A stretch of DNA of 64,000 nt, taken from positions 1 to 64,000 of the forward strand of contig NZ_RBCJ01000002.1 in NCBI RefSeq assembly GCF_003626755.1, in the 5' to 3' direction. The position numbers were made by a program, and so were the translations under genes. Shown here piece by piece: positions 35,701 to 43,516 of the stretch (positions are counted from its first letter, which is position 1; each line of letters starts with the position of its first letter). This stretch comes from Ulvibacterium marinum. Lineage in GTDB: Bacteria; Bacteroidota; Bacteroidia; Flavobacteriales; Flavobacteriaceae. The notes beneath the pieces were generated by a model, which was given only the letters and a program-made list of their open reading frames with translations, had not been told where the DNA came from and made no database searches.

Positions 35701-36193
35701 TGTTTACGGAAGAACCTGGTCCCCCAGTAGAGTTGATGGACACCCCGGAAACCTTTCCGGATAAGGCGTTAAGTGCATTTTCTTGGGGCACGTTGTCCAG
35801 AGCATCACCGTCTACCTCACTAACAGCGTAGCCCAGCGATTTCTTTTCCCTTGTGATACCCAAGGCCGTAACCACAACCTCGTCCAGAGCTTCGGATGAA
35901 GTGATCATGGTAACGTTAATGGTAGGTCTACCTCCTACGACCACCTCTTGGGTCTCCATACCAAGGTAGGAAAAAACAAGTACAGATTGGGCGTTGGGTA
36001 CATTAATGGTGTAGTTTCCATCAAAATCGGAGCTTACACCGGTTGTGGTTCCTTTAATGACAACAGATACCCCTGGAAGCAGTTCGCCATCATCGCTGGA
36101 TACCACCCCTGAAACCTGCTGCTGGCCGTACAGATATACTGTAAACACGCTGCAGAAGAAGAGTGCTAAAAAACTTAGGTTTTTTCTTTTCAT
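32795..36193 (-). CDS. susC: SusC/RagA-family TonB-dependent transporter
   Basis: 1132 aa. Signal peptide 1-24 (ending LYGQQ), then a carboxypeptidase-like domain (QVSGVVSSDDGELLPGVSV, residues about 25-110), the plug with LFVIDGTPI and the SusC signature KGASAAALYGSRAGNGVV, and a 22-strand barrel ending GVRLNFGF with terminal Phe. It imports oligosaccharide across the outer membrane powered by TonB/ExbBD. It is the first gene of the operon 36193 to 19695 or 20813. No anti-sigma or ECF gene and no hybrid two-component system lies nearby, so its regulator must be elsewhere. No STN domain is seen at the N-terminus, consistent with absence of sigma/anti-sigma control. Confidence 0.95.
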   Translation of the reverse strand: MKRKNLSFLALFFCSVFTVYLYGQQQVSGVVSSDDGELLPGVSVVIKGTTTGVSSDFDGNYTINVPNAQSVLVFSYLGMETQEVVVGGRPTINVTMITSSEALDEVVVTALGITREKKSLGYAVSEVDGDALDNVPQENALNALSGKVSGVSINSTGGPGSSVNMVIRGANSLTGDNQPLFVIDGTPIFNTLNNVSGFGDRNTVDFGNPISDINPDDIANVSILKGASAAALYGSRAGNGVVLITTKSGKAKKGLGITVTSSTVFDIPFRYINSHRRFASGDRPYTEDNFPSNAFGALLINEGASAWAGPELDKGINAIQWPYSQQEIESGVPVARELRSYSNPENFFQTAVTATQNISIENSSENISYRLSVNNMDNTGFVPNTDLKRTGISLNSSVKLSEQVTVSSNLNYVKNGSNNRPGGDRGVNPIHALYQLSPHIDVRQMEDYWLDGFEGLRQHSPYSFGEDPTDISQNNPYFLANEALNSFKRNRIFGNIKVDWELLPGLNLMGRYTYDGYNEERETKISSGYDRAINGTYGLQNIDQREINADFLLSYRKAYDNWDFSVSAGGNIRDAKSANSLIGNQNRTGLEVPNLFRISNIAPGNLRYENEESHRKINSLYGVLNLGFANTLFIDLTARNDWSSTLPEGNNSFFYPSISASLLVNELVDLGPKVSLLKLRSGYAEVGNDTNPYAITNVLSNGGYWGSAPTLSVPGTLLNPSYSAELSKSWEAGIELAFFQNRLRADATYYSARNTNQIFNVDFPSSTGYSSQLINAGETSSEGFEASLGLTIVDNDVWNWDMSFIFNTNVSKIVDLPEGTPFIRLWNDARGGAYSWEGDEIGQIVDARMVRIEDPNSEYFGWPVIDQGGFESSDRTLQDADGNRVADVIGNFNPDFNAGMTTSISYKNFTLSMNFDWRKGGQFVSQTYRYNESDMRTQRWLDKLVDLSGVDDVPGFLRANADQYLSPDGDFYVLVGGPTAEMGGLEHTEGGITLNDGVFMPGVIVDDDGNIIGENLGGPGTITTRYQDHYGWDFTRNATFDADFVKLREISFTYALPNKYLKSIGFTKASISLFSRNIILWTAADIGIDPEVAFQPSTGGVGDTGVLFKQGIERYNANPFAIPVGVRLNFGF

Positions 36194-36241
36194 TGTTTGT
36201 TTAGTTTTAAATATTGTGTCGGCAGTTTTAAAAATTTAAGT

Positions 36242-36249
36242 CAAAGCTA
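36242..36249 (-). promoter_or_regulatory. Candidate -7 box of the susC promoter
   Basis: On the minus strand the sequence reads TAGCTTTG, a full match to TAnnTTTG. It lies 49 to 56 bases before the susC start codon, and an A/T-rich TTTTCAC-like -33 region follows at about the right distance. This gives a short leader of about 40 bases. Confidence 0.45.
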
Positions 36250-36816
36250 TTTTAAAATTCCTGTGAAAACATAAAGTATATTATTAGTTATCTATGACAT
36301 TTTGACCTTGATTTGCGATATGTTAAAATAACTCAATTTTTAGGTTAATATAATATTAGTTTTAAGCAATAAACTTTAAAGTCCCGAATTCTTAAACTTG
36401 TCCTAAGGCTCTTTTTTTCAAGCTGTTGTGCCTGGCAAAAAATGGAAAATACCATTCTGGAATTTGGAATTAGAGGGTTCGGATAAATTGTAGGTTTTGC
36501 ATATTATTTTTGTTTTTCCTATGTATCGCTCGCATTCGAATCCAAACTAATGGGTTTTTAATCCACAGTGTTTCGATTTGTAGGCTTTTAATGGTCTTCA
36601 GGGGAAGCGTTTAGCAGATGGCAAACGACCTTGTACAGGAAAATGAGCACTAACCAGGATGAAATTTCAAGGACATAAATCTTGACCCAAAATGGGTGAA
36701 AACGAGCCTAGAACATATACTAGGGTTTATATACCATAAAAAGACAATAAGATTTAATAAAACAAATTCTTCTTATTCGATTTAATTTGTATTTCCAACC
36801 CATAAAACCTTCCCAT
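36250..36816. other. Divergent regulatory region between susC and the symporter operon
   Basis: About 570 bases of A/T-rich DNA without any credible open frame. It should hold the rightward promoter of the symporter operon and the binding site for an unknown PUL regulator, but no clear inverted repeat or second full promoter match was found by eye. Confidence 0.5.
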
Positions 36817-38322
36817 ATGTTGGCCGGAATCGATTATTTTATAGTAATAGCCTATATCGTTGGAATGCTGTTGCTGGGGCTTTATTTCAAGAAATTTGTC
36901 AATAATTCCGAAGACTATTTTCTGGGGGGGAAAAGTTTGCCCTTTTGGGCAATCGGTATGTCTATCGTGGTTTCGGACATTGGAGCACTGGATTTTGTCG
37001 GGGTATCCGGCCAAGCCTATAGATACGGTGTGGCGGTAGGTAATTTTGATTGGGTGGGCTCCGTACCCGCAATGCTCTTGGCCGCATTTATATTTATTCC
37101 CTATTTCTGGCGCGGTGGAATGTACACCATTCCCGAATACCTCGGCAGAAGGTACAATAAGTCGGTGCGTACCATTGCTTCGGCTACCTGGATCTTGTTC
37201 TTTGCCCTGGACCTAGGTGTATTGTTTTGGGCCAGTGCGGTTCTTTTAAACGTATTGATGGGTTGGCCTATATGGATATCCATACTGTCTACTGCCGGTG
37301 TTGTGGGCCTCTATACCTATTTTGGTGGAATTACGGCAGTGATCATGACGGACGTAGTTCAAATGATCATCATGTTCATAGGAGGTTTTGCCTTGGTTTT
37401 TCTTAGTCTTGATGCGGTGGGCGGATGGGAAAATCTGGTAGAGAAAGTGAATACCATGGGACCGGAATACCGAAGCCATTTCGATATTATCCAACCTGTG
37501 GATACCACATCGCCCTTTCCGTGGACCGGAATTTTGTTCGGCCTAACTTTTGTAATGGCCAATGCCTACATGATAGGAAACCAATCCATTGTCCAACGTT
37601 GTCTTACGGCCAAAAACGAATGGCATGCCAAGGCAAGCATGATTTTTGGTTCGGCCTTAAAGATGTTTATCCCTATATTGGTCTTGTTCCCTGGTTTAAT
37701 GGCCGTTGTGGTCCATCCGGATTTGGCCGATGGAGACCAGGCGTTGCCCATGATGATTAAAAGTATTCTGCCCCCCGGCCTGGTGGGCCTCATGTTCGCC
37801 GCATTTTTTGCAGGCCTAATGTCCAGTGTGGATTCTTTACTGAATTCAACTGCGACCTTATTTACCAAGGATATTTACGAACCGTTCATTAAAAAGGACG
37901 GAGATGACAAGCACTATTTAAAAGTAGGTAGGATAACCACATTGGTGTTATTGATTATTGGGGTTGCAACGGCTCCCATCAGTAGTGATTTCCCGGGCAT
38001 TTATGTTGCCATACAAACCTTTATGTCCTACTTCCAAGGACCGTTGTTCGCAATTCTAATACTCGGTATTTTCTGGAAACGCACCACACAATGGGGTGGG
38101 CTTTCGGCTTTGGTCATCGGTATTGGTTTCGCTATTTTCCTTAATGTATTCAAAACGGAATTCTTTACCATTGAAGATCCCTTTTTGTACATTTCATGGT
38201 GGTCATTTCTTTTGGGCTTTATTATCAATGTAGTAGTTAGCCTAATGACCAAAAAGCATACGGCCCTTGAATTGGAAGGTTTGGTGTTCAGTGCCCGAAT
38301 TTTAACTAAAAGCAAAACATAG
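36817..38322 (+). CDS. Sodium:solute symporter (SSS family)
   Basis: 501 aa, about 13 membrane helices. The chosen ATG gives MLAGIDYFIVIAYIVGMLLLGLYF, the standard SSS helix 1; the longer frame back to 36787 would start with TTG. Family signature blocks are GGKSLPFWAIGMSIVVSDI, GVSGQAYRYG, YTIPEYLGRRY, FVMANAYMIGNQSIVQRCL and GLMSSVDSLLNS. SSS members in sugar loci import sugars or inositol with Na+. It leads the rightward operon 36817-44524, with two tiny membrane proteins right behind it. A sodium-coupled importer plus the FucP-type permease imply at least two different products enter the cell. Confidence 0.85.
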   Translation: MLAGIDYFIVIAYIVGMLLLGLYFKKFVNNSEDYFLGGKSLPFWAIGMSIVVSDIGALDFVGVSGQAYRYGVAVGNFDWVGSVPAMLLAAFIFIPYFWRGGMYTIPEYLGRRYNKSVRTIASATWILFFALDLGVLFWASAVLLNVLMGWPIWISILSTAGVVGLYTYFGGITAVIMTDVVQMIIMFIGGFALVFLSLDAVGGWENLVEKVNTMGPEYRSHFDIIQPVDTTSPFPWTGILFGLTFVMANAYMIGNQSIVQRCLTAKNEWHAKASMIFGSALKMFIPILVLFPGLMAVVVHPDLADGDQALPMMIKSILPPGLVGLMFAAFFAGLMSSVDSLLNSTATLFTKDIYEPFIKKDGDDKHYLKVGRITTLVLLIIGVATAPISSDFPGIYVAIQTFMSYFQGPLFAILILGIFWKRTTQWGGLSALVIGIGFAIFLNVFKTEFFTIEDPFLYISWWSFLLGFIINVVVSLMTKKHTALELEGLVFSARILTKSKT

Positions 38323-38326
38323 AACT

Positions 38327-38542
38327 ATGCTCAATTTTGACTGGCTTTCAGGAATTTCACAGGAAACGGCCAAACTGATTTTTTTTAGCCTCTATCTGCT
38401 CATTGGCGTATTGGTTCTCCTATTGCCCGACGAATATGTATATGAGGGAATCCCAAAAGAGAACCGTCATTGGTGGAACAATTTAAAACTTTGGTCCTGG
38501 ACCGTATTGGCCATATTGGCCGTTGTTTACTACCAATTTTAA
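38327..38542 (+). CDS. Small two-helix membrane protein behind the SSS symporter
   Basis: 71 aa. Two hydrophobic helices are visible (residues about 17-35 and 53-68), separated by a charged, Trp-rich loop (EYVYEGIPKENRHWWNN). It starts 4 bases after the symporter stop, so it is translated with it. No family is recognised. It may be an accessory subunit of the transporter, comparable in size and layout to small subunits found beside other solute symporters; that is inference. Confidence 0.6.
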   Translation: MLNFDWLSGISQETAKLIFFSLYLLIGVLVLLLPDEYVYEGIPKENRHWWNNLKLWSWTVLAILAVVYYQF

Positions 38543-38568
38543 TCCTAACCCTCCTTGAAACAAATACT

Positions 38569-38790
38569 ATGGATCGTAATGCCAAAATTAAAACCGCCCA
38601 AATAAACCAAGCCCTAGGTTTTTTCATCTTCGCATTCGGTATTATAATTACCATAGCCATGGCTTTTACCGAAACTTTTGTCCAGCAAATGACAGATTTG
38701 GTCGCAGGTCTTGTCTTAATGGCTATTGGAGGAGGTATGATGTGGAGGTCAAAAAGGATTCTTAAGCATCGAAAGCGAGCAAATGAATAG
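38569..38790 (+). CDS. Second small two-helix membrane protein
   Basis: 73 aa from ATG 38569. The open frame extends back to 38470, but the extension runs through the end of the previous gene and lacks coding character. It has two hydrophobic segments (about 16-35 and 43-58) and a basic tail (RSKRILKHRKRANE). It starts 26 bases after the previous small gene and overlaps the start of the GH2 gene by 8 bases, so it belongs to the same operon. No family is recognised. Confidence 0.55.
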   Translation: MDRNAKIKTAQINQALGFFIFAFGIIITIAMAFTETFVQQMTDLVAGLVLMAIGGGMMWRSKRILKHRKRANE

Positions 38791-41419
38791 TATGGATTTA
38801 GTGAAAACTTTCAGAAGTCGTCTGTCCGAAAATTGGAAAATACAGTCTTCAAAAGATATTTTGGAAAGGGGTGATGTTGTTTCAACGCCCGGTCATGACA
38901 AAAAAGCATGGATTCCGGCCCAGGTTCCGGCTACGGTTCTTGGCATTCTGGTCACGAATGAAATAATTGAAGATCCGTATTTCGGGGAGAATCTGAAAAA
39001 GATTCCGAAGGCGCTTTTTGAGGTGCCATGGTGGTATGCCACCCGTTTTACACTGGATGATTCCCATTCTAGGGCATTCGCTACACTTCTTTTTGATGGA
39101 ATAAACTATAAGGCCAATGTTTGGCTCAACGGCAAGCAGATTGCAGATTCAGATTCCATCGATGGTGCCTATCGCAGAACCGAGTTTGATGTAAGTAAAT
39201 ATATCGTAACCGGGGAAAATGTGTTGGCTATTGAAGTAGTGCCTCCAAGACCCGGAGATTTCAGTATCGGTTTTGTGGATTGGAATCCCCCGGCGCCAGA
39301 TGGTAATATGGGGGTCTTTAGGCCCGTTACACTGGAAATTCATCAAGGGGTACGTATCAAAGATCCCTTTGTACGGACCAAAATAGATTTGCCCCATTTA
39401 ACGAAAGCAAAACTCACTGTTTCGACTGAATTAAAAAACGATGCCCACAAACCGCTTACTGGGATTCTTAAAGGAACCATAGCGCAATGTATATTTGAAA
39501 AAGAGATAACCATCCCTGCAGGAACAACAATAGAGACTCGGTTTACTTCTGAGGAGTTCCCGCAGTTGGTATTTGAAAATCCAAGGCTTTGGTGGCCCGT
39601 GAATTTGGGGGAACCCGAGTTGTACGAACTGCAATTGGAGTTCAAAATAGATAATGAAATTTCCAGTTTAAGCCATACCAGTTTTGGTATTCGTGAAGTG
39701 GAGGACTATTGGTTGAACGATATTCATCGCGGTTTTAAGATCAATGGTCAAAAAGTACTGATCAAAGGTGCCGGGTGGACGGATGACCTGCTTCTGATGG
39801 ATACCGATGAAAATTTGGAGGCCGAGGTCAAATATGTGAAACAGATGAACCTCAATTGCATCCGCTTGGAAGGTTTTTGGGGAAAGGACCATACAATTTA
39901 CGATCTCTGTGATGCACACGGTATTTTACTAATGGTAGGTTGGAGCTGCCATTGGGAACATGAAATACACATGGGCGTACCTGTAGACGAACGCTTTGGC
40001 GGGGTGTACAAACAGGAGCATATTGAACATGTGGCGCAAGCTTGGGAAGAGCAGGTTCTTTGGCTAAGGAATCACCCCAGTATCTTTGTTTGGACCGTAG
40101 CCAGTGATAAGGTCCCAATAACCGCCTTGGAACAAAGGTATATAGCAACTTTTGCAAAATACGACCCCACTCGGCCGTATTTGAACTCCACTGGAGGTGT
40201 TGGTAGTGATCAGCATGTTATCGGTAGTGAGGACGTTATAAGTGAAATCAGCGGTTCGTCGGGGGTTAAGATGTTGGGCCCTTATGCGTACACCGCTCCT
40301 GTATATTGGTTTACCGATACAAATTTTGGAGGGGCCTACGGATTTAACACCGAGACCGGACCAGGTGCCCAGGTCCCAACATTACGCAGTTTAAAAAGAT
40401 TTATTCCTGAGGATAAGCTATGGCCCATCAATGAAACTTGGAATTACCACTGCGGGCTCTATGAGTTCGCAGACCTCGATCGTTTTGTGAAAGCCATTAA
40501 CCAACGTTATGGCGAGCCTGATTCCCTAAAATCTTTTGATAAAAAGGCGCAGGTGATGAACTATGAGCTCATGCGGCCCATGTTTGAAGCCTTTCAAGTA
40601 TACAAACAACGATCTACCGGAATAATCCAGTGGATGCTAAATGCAGCATGGCCTAAGATGTACTGGCAATTGTATGACTATTATTTGATGCCCACCGGGG
40701 CTTTTTATGCCACACAAAAGGCCCTTTCACCCTTGCATCTCATTTACAATTACGGGAATCATACCATTTATGCAATCAATGACCATTTGAAGGAAGTTAA
40801 AAACCTAAAGGCGTGTATACGGGTATACAATAGTTCCTCGGAGCTGCTTTTGAAAGAACATGTTCCCTTCAATGCCCCGGCGGATAGCTCCCTTTCCTTG
40901 TTTGAGGTGGATGTATTGAAAAACTTTTCAACGACCTATTTTCTAGATTTACGTTTGTTCGATGAAGACGAAAGGGAAATCGGGATTAATTTTTATTGGC
41001 TGTCTACCGAAGAGGAAGTCCTGGACTATGAGGCTAATTTAGGGGAATTCGCTTATCATACCCCAAGTAAGAAATTTGCAGATTTTCGTATGCTCAATGG
41101 CCTCCCACAGGTTGATGTGGTTATTGATAGTCATTTAAAAAAGCAAGGTGAGGAGCAGGTCTTTACCGCCCAATTGGAAAATATTGGGGATGCCATAGCT
41201 TTTGTGGTTAACCTGGATATCGTTGAGCAGGGAACGGACAAACCTATACTTCCCATATTTTGGGAGGACAATTTTGTAAGCCTGCTCCCCGGCGAAAAAA
41301 GATGCTTGCAAGCCACTTTTAAAAGTGATGCCGTTCCAGAATTAGAAGTGAACGGTTGGAATTTAAACAGAATACGTAATGGAAAAACTAGCGATACTAG
41401 GAGGGAAGCCCTGCCGTGA
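38783..41419 (+). CDS. GH2 glycosidase resembling exo-beta-D-glucosaminidase
   Basis: 878 aa. GH2 jelly-roll and sandwich domains come first (ANVWLNGKQI, GVFRPVTLEIHQ), then a TIM barrel starting VLIKGAGWTDDLLL and IRLEGFWGKDH. The pattern follows exo-beta-D-glucosaminidases (CsxA type) rather than beta-mannosidases: LRNHPSIF, VASDKVP with a likely acid/base Asp 442, SGVKMLGPY, and GFNTETGPGAQVP with nucleophile Glu 524. Such enzymes trim terminal beta-linked glucosamine. No signal peptide is seen, so it should act in the cytoplasm on an imported oligosaccharide. ATG 38783 overlaps the previous gene; an ATG three codons later is also possible. It overlaps the aminotransferase start by 41 bases. 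Confidence 0.75.
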   Translation: MNSMDLVKTFRSRLSENWKIQSSKDILERGDVVSTPGHDKKAWIPAQVPATVLGILVTNEIIEDPYFGENLKKIPKALFEVPWWYATRFTLDDSHSRAFATLLFDGINYKANVWLNGKQIADSDSIDGAYRRTEFDVSKYIVTGENVLAIEVVPPRPGDFSIGFVDWNPPAPDGNMGVFRPVTLEIHQGVRIKDPFVRTKIDLPHLTKAKLTVSTELKNDAHKPLTGILKGTIAQCIFEKEITIPAGTTIETRFTSEEFPQLVFENPRLWWPVNLGEPELYELQLEFKIDNEISSLSHTSFGIREVEDYWLNDIHRGFKINGQKVLIKGAGWTDDLLLMDTDENLEAEVKYVKQMNLNCIRLEGFWGKDHTIYDLCDAHGILLMVGWSCHWEHEIHMGVPVDERFGGVYKQEHIEHVAQAWEEQVLWLRNHPSIFVWTVASDKVPITALEQRYIATFAKYDPTRPYLNSTGGVGSDQHVIGSEDVISEISGSSGVKMLGPYAYTAPVYWFTDTNFGGAYGFNTETGPGAQVPTLRSLKRFIPEDKLWPINETWNYHCGLYEFADLDRFVKAINQRYGEPDSLKSFDKKAQVMNYELMRPMFEAFQVYKQRSTGIIQWMLNAAWPKMYWQLYDYYLMPTGAFYATQKALSPLHLIYNYGNHTIYAINDHLKEVKNLKACIRVYNSSSELLLKEHVPFNAPADSSLSLFEVDVLKNFSTTYFLDLRLFDEDEREIGINFYWLSTEEEVLDYEANLGEFAYHTPSKKFADFRMLNGLPQVDVVIDSHLKKQGEEQVFTAQLENIGDAIAFVVNLDIVEQGTDKPILPIFWEDNFVSLLPGEKRCLQATFKSDAVPELEVNGWNLNRIRNGKTSDTRREALP

Positions 41420-42662
41420 TATAGAGGTACGCCCATGGCCGAAGTGGCCCGTCTGGGGCAAGGAAGAAGAAAATGCATTGATAGAAGTGCTAAACAGTGG
41501 TGTTTGGTCCTATAACGGTCCGAAAGAAACCGAGTTCAATCGACTTTTTGCCGAGTTCACCGGTACAAAATATTCCATTTGCACGGTAAACGGTACGGTT
41601 ACCATGCAGCTTGCCCTAGAGGCAATGGGAATAGGAGTACGCGATGAAGTCATAGTTCCCGCCATTACCTGGCAGGCTACGGCAGCAACAGTAATAGATG
41701 TAAATGCAACACCTATTTTGGTAGACGTCCTGGAAGACACCTGGTGTATTGACCCCGCAGAAATCGAAAAGGCGATAACCCCAAGAACCAAGGCCATAAT
41801 GCCGGTACACCTTTATGGGGCTTTTGCCGATATGGACGCCATTATGGAAATCGCCAAGAAACACGATCTGTATGTGATTGAAGATTGTGCCCATAAGCAC
41901 GGGGGGGAATGGAACGGGAAAAAGGCAGGAAGTATCGGCGATGTGGGTAGCTTTAGTTTTCAATTGTCCAAACACCTCACCGCCGGAGAGGGGGGTGCTG
42001 TTACCACGGACGACCCAGGTTTGGCGGAAAAATTGGATGCCCTTAGAAACTGCGGCCGTAGACCCGAGGGAGATTCCCTCATTGGAGCGGATAAGGGTAT
42101 TGGGGACTATGGCGACGATGGTAATTTCATTCAGTCCGGAAACCTAAGGATTACCGAGTTTCAAGCTGCTATCTTAGTAGAAGGCCTAAAACGATTGCCC
42201 GAACAAAACGCAAACAGAGATGCCAACGGGGCCTATTTAAATGGCCTTTTAAAAGAAATTCCTGGTATAACCCCTTTAAAAAGAGATTCCAGGGAAACCA
42301 AAAAAGCGTATTTTAATTTTGCTTTTCGATACGATACAAATGCATTTAAGGGATTGTCCATAGAAAAATTCAGAACTGCCTTGGAAGCGGAATTGGGTAT
42401 TGTGGTAGATGCCTGCTATGAGCCTTTGAGTAACTGTGCACTTTATGTACCGCATACCAAACCGGCGAGGCATAAATTAAACGATGCCTATTGGGCTGCT
42501 ATAGACCCTAAGAGATTTAAGCTACCCAAAGCGGAACGTATTTTTAAAGAGGAGTCCGTTTGTTTGCATCATAAAATCCTTATGGGGACAAAAGCGGATA
42601 TGGACTTAATTGCGATAGCAATCCGAAAAATCTATGATAGTGCTGAAGAAATAATGATTTAA
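41379..42662 (+). CDS. DegT/DnrJ/EryC1-family PLP aminotransferase (inosose/AHBA type)
   Basis: 427 aa. The N-terminal LAILGGKPCR...WPKWPVWGKEEE is typical of the L-glutamine:scyllo-inosose aminotransferase/AHBA-synthase branch. The PLP Lys 198 is in SFQLSKHLTAGEGG, the DCAHKHGGEW block before it carries the cofactor Asp, and RNCGRRPEGD follows. These enzymes transfer an amino group to a keto sugar or keto-cyclitol, or run in reverse. It starts inside the GH2 gene and is followed 7 bases later by a phosphodiesterase gene. Together with the Gfo/Idh enzyme downstream, the pair resembles inositol- or amino-sugar-converting couples. The substrate is unknown. Confidence 0.8.
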   Translation: MEKLAILGGKPCRDIEVRPWPKWPVWGKEEENALIEVLNSGVWSYNGPKETEFNRLFAEFTGTKYSICTVNGTVTMQLALEAMGIGVRDEVIVPAITWQATAATVIDVNATPILVDVLEDTWCIDPAEIEKAITPRTKAIMPVHLYGAFADMDAIMEIAKKHDLYVIEDCAHKHGGEWNGKKAGSIGDVGSFSFQLSKHLTAGEGGAVTTDDPGLAEKLDALRNCGRRPEGDSLIGADKGIGDYGDDGNFIQSGNLRITEFQAAILVEGLKRLPEQNANRDANGAYLNGLLKEIPGITPLKRDSRETKKAYFNFAFRYDTNAFKGLSIEKFRTALEAELGIVVDACYEPLSNCALYVPHTKPARHKLNDAYWAAIDPKRFKLPKAERIFKEESVCLHHKILMGTKADMDLIAIAIRKIYDSAEEIMI

Positions 42663-42669
42663 ATTAACG

Positions 42670-43515
42670 ATGGAAAGTGTGGATTTTTTTAGGAATTTAT
42701 CGATGTTACTTTCCTTTGTTTTTTTAAGCTTATCCGCAACCGGGCAATCAAAAGTTTCTCATGTCTTGCCGCTACAAGGTATTTGTGCTCATCGTGGTGC
42801 TATGCAAACACATCCCGAAAATACAATCGCTGCCTTTAAGGAAGCTATCAGAGTTGGTGTGCAAATGATTGAATTCGATGTACGATTGACAAAGGACGAC
42901 GAGCTAATAATAATGCATGATGAAACTGTCGATAGAACAACAAACGGCTCAGGTTTTGTAAATGACTTGACACTTTCCGAACTACGGAAACTTGATGCCG
43001 GATCATGGAAATCTGAAGAATTCACTGGCGAAAAAGTACCGACATTAAAGGAAGTACTTCAAATAATGCCAAAAAACATTTGGCTCAATATTCACTTAAA
43101 GGGAGGAAAGAAATTAGGTGTCGAGACTGCAAAACTGGTTATTTCCGAAAAACGAGAGCATCAGGCAGTAATTGCCTGTGAAAGGCAATCCGCAAAAGGT
43201 GTTAGAAAGGTTGATTCGGAAATCAAGATTTGCAATATGGAACGTTTGTCATCAAGATCAAAATACATTGCTGCTACCAAAAAACGAGATTATGTATTTA
43301 TCCAATTGAAAAAAAGTCGAGATAATAATTATTTAAAGAATGATGTTGAGGACTTAAAGAAAAATGACATTCATGTTAATTATGTTCAGGCTGATGAGGC
43401 GAAGGAAATAAGTGCGCTATTAGATCTTGGAGTCGATTTTATTTTTACGGACGATTTGGTGCCTATGGTTCGTGTTTTTAATAGGTATACGGCACTTCAT
43501 AAAAGTAGAAAATGA
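42670..43515 (+). CDS. Exported glycerophosphodiester phosphodiesterase
   Basis: 281 aa. An N-terminal hydrophobic signal (ending LSATGQ) precedes the GDPD fold. Active-site residues are all present: HRG (His 41, Arg 42), PENT at 49-52, EFD (Glu 68, Asp 70) and MHDE (His 83). GDPDs cut phosphodiesters such as glycerophospho-alcohols with a divalent metal; relatives include phospholipases D on sphingolipids. The second half is on the short side but ends with DFIFTDD, the usual final strand. It starts 7 bases after the aminotransferase stop and the downstream Gfo/Idh ATG follows its stop by one base. Its presence in the sugar operon suggests a phosphodiester in the substrate. Confidence 0.85.
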   Translation: MESVDFFRNLSMLLSFVFLSLSATGQSKVSHVLPLQGICAHRGAMQTHPENTIAAFKEAIRVGVQMIEFDVRLTKDDELIIMHDETVDRTTNGSGFVNDLTLSELRKLDAGSWKSEEFTGEKVPTLKEVLQIMPKNIWLNIHLKGGKKLGVETAKLVISEKREHQAVIACERQSAKGVRKVDSEIKICNMERLSSRSKYIAATKKRDYVFIQLKKSRDNNYLKNDVEDLKKNDIHVNYVQADEAKEISALLDLGVDFIFTDDLVPMVRVFNRYTALHKSRK

Positions 43516-43516
43516 C

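Noticed and set aside
38783-41419. Calling the GH2 protein a beta-mannosidase
   Set aside because: The LGPYAY, VASDKVP and GFNTETGPG stretches fit exo-beta-glucosaminidases better; beta-mannosidase-specific blocks were not seen.
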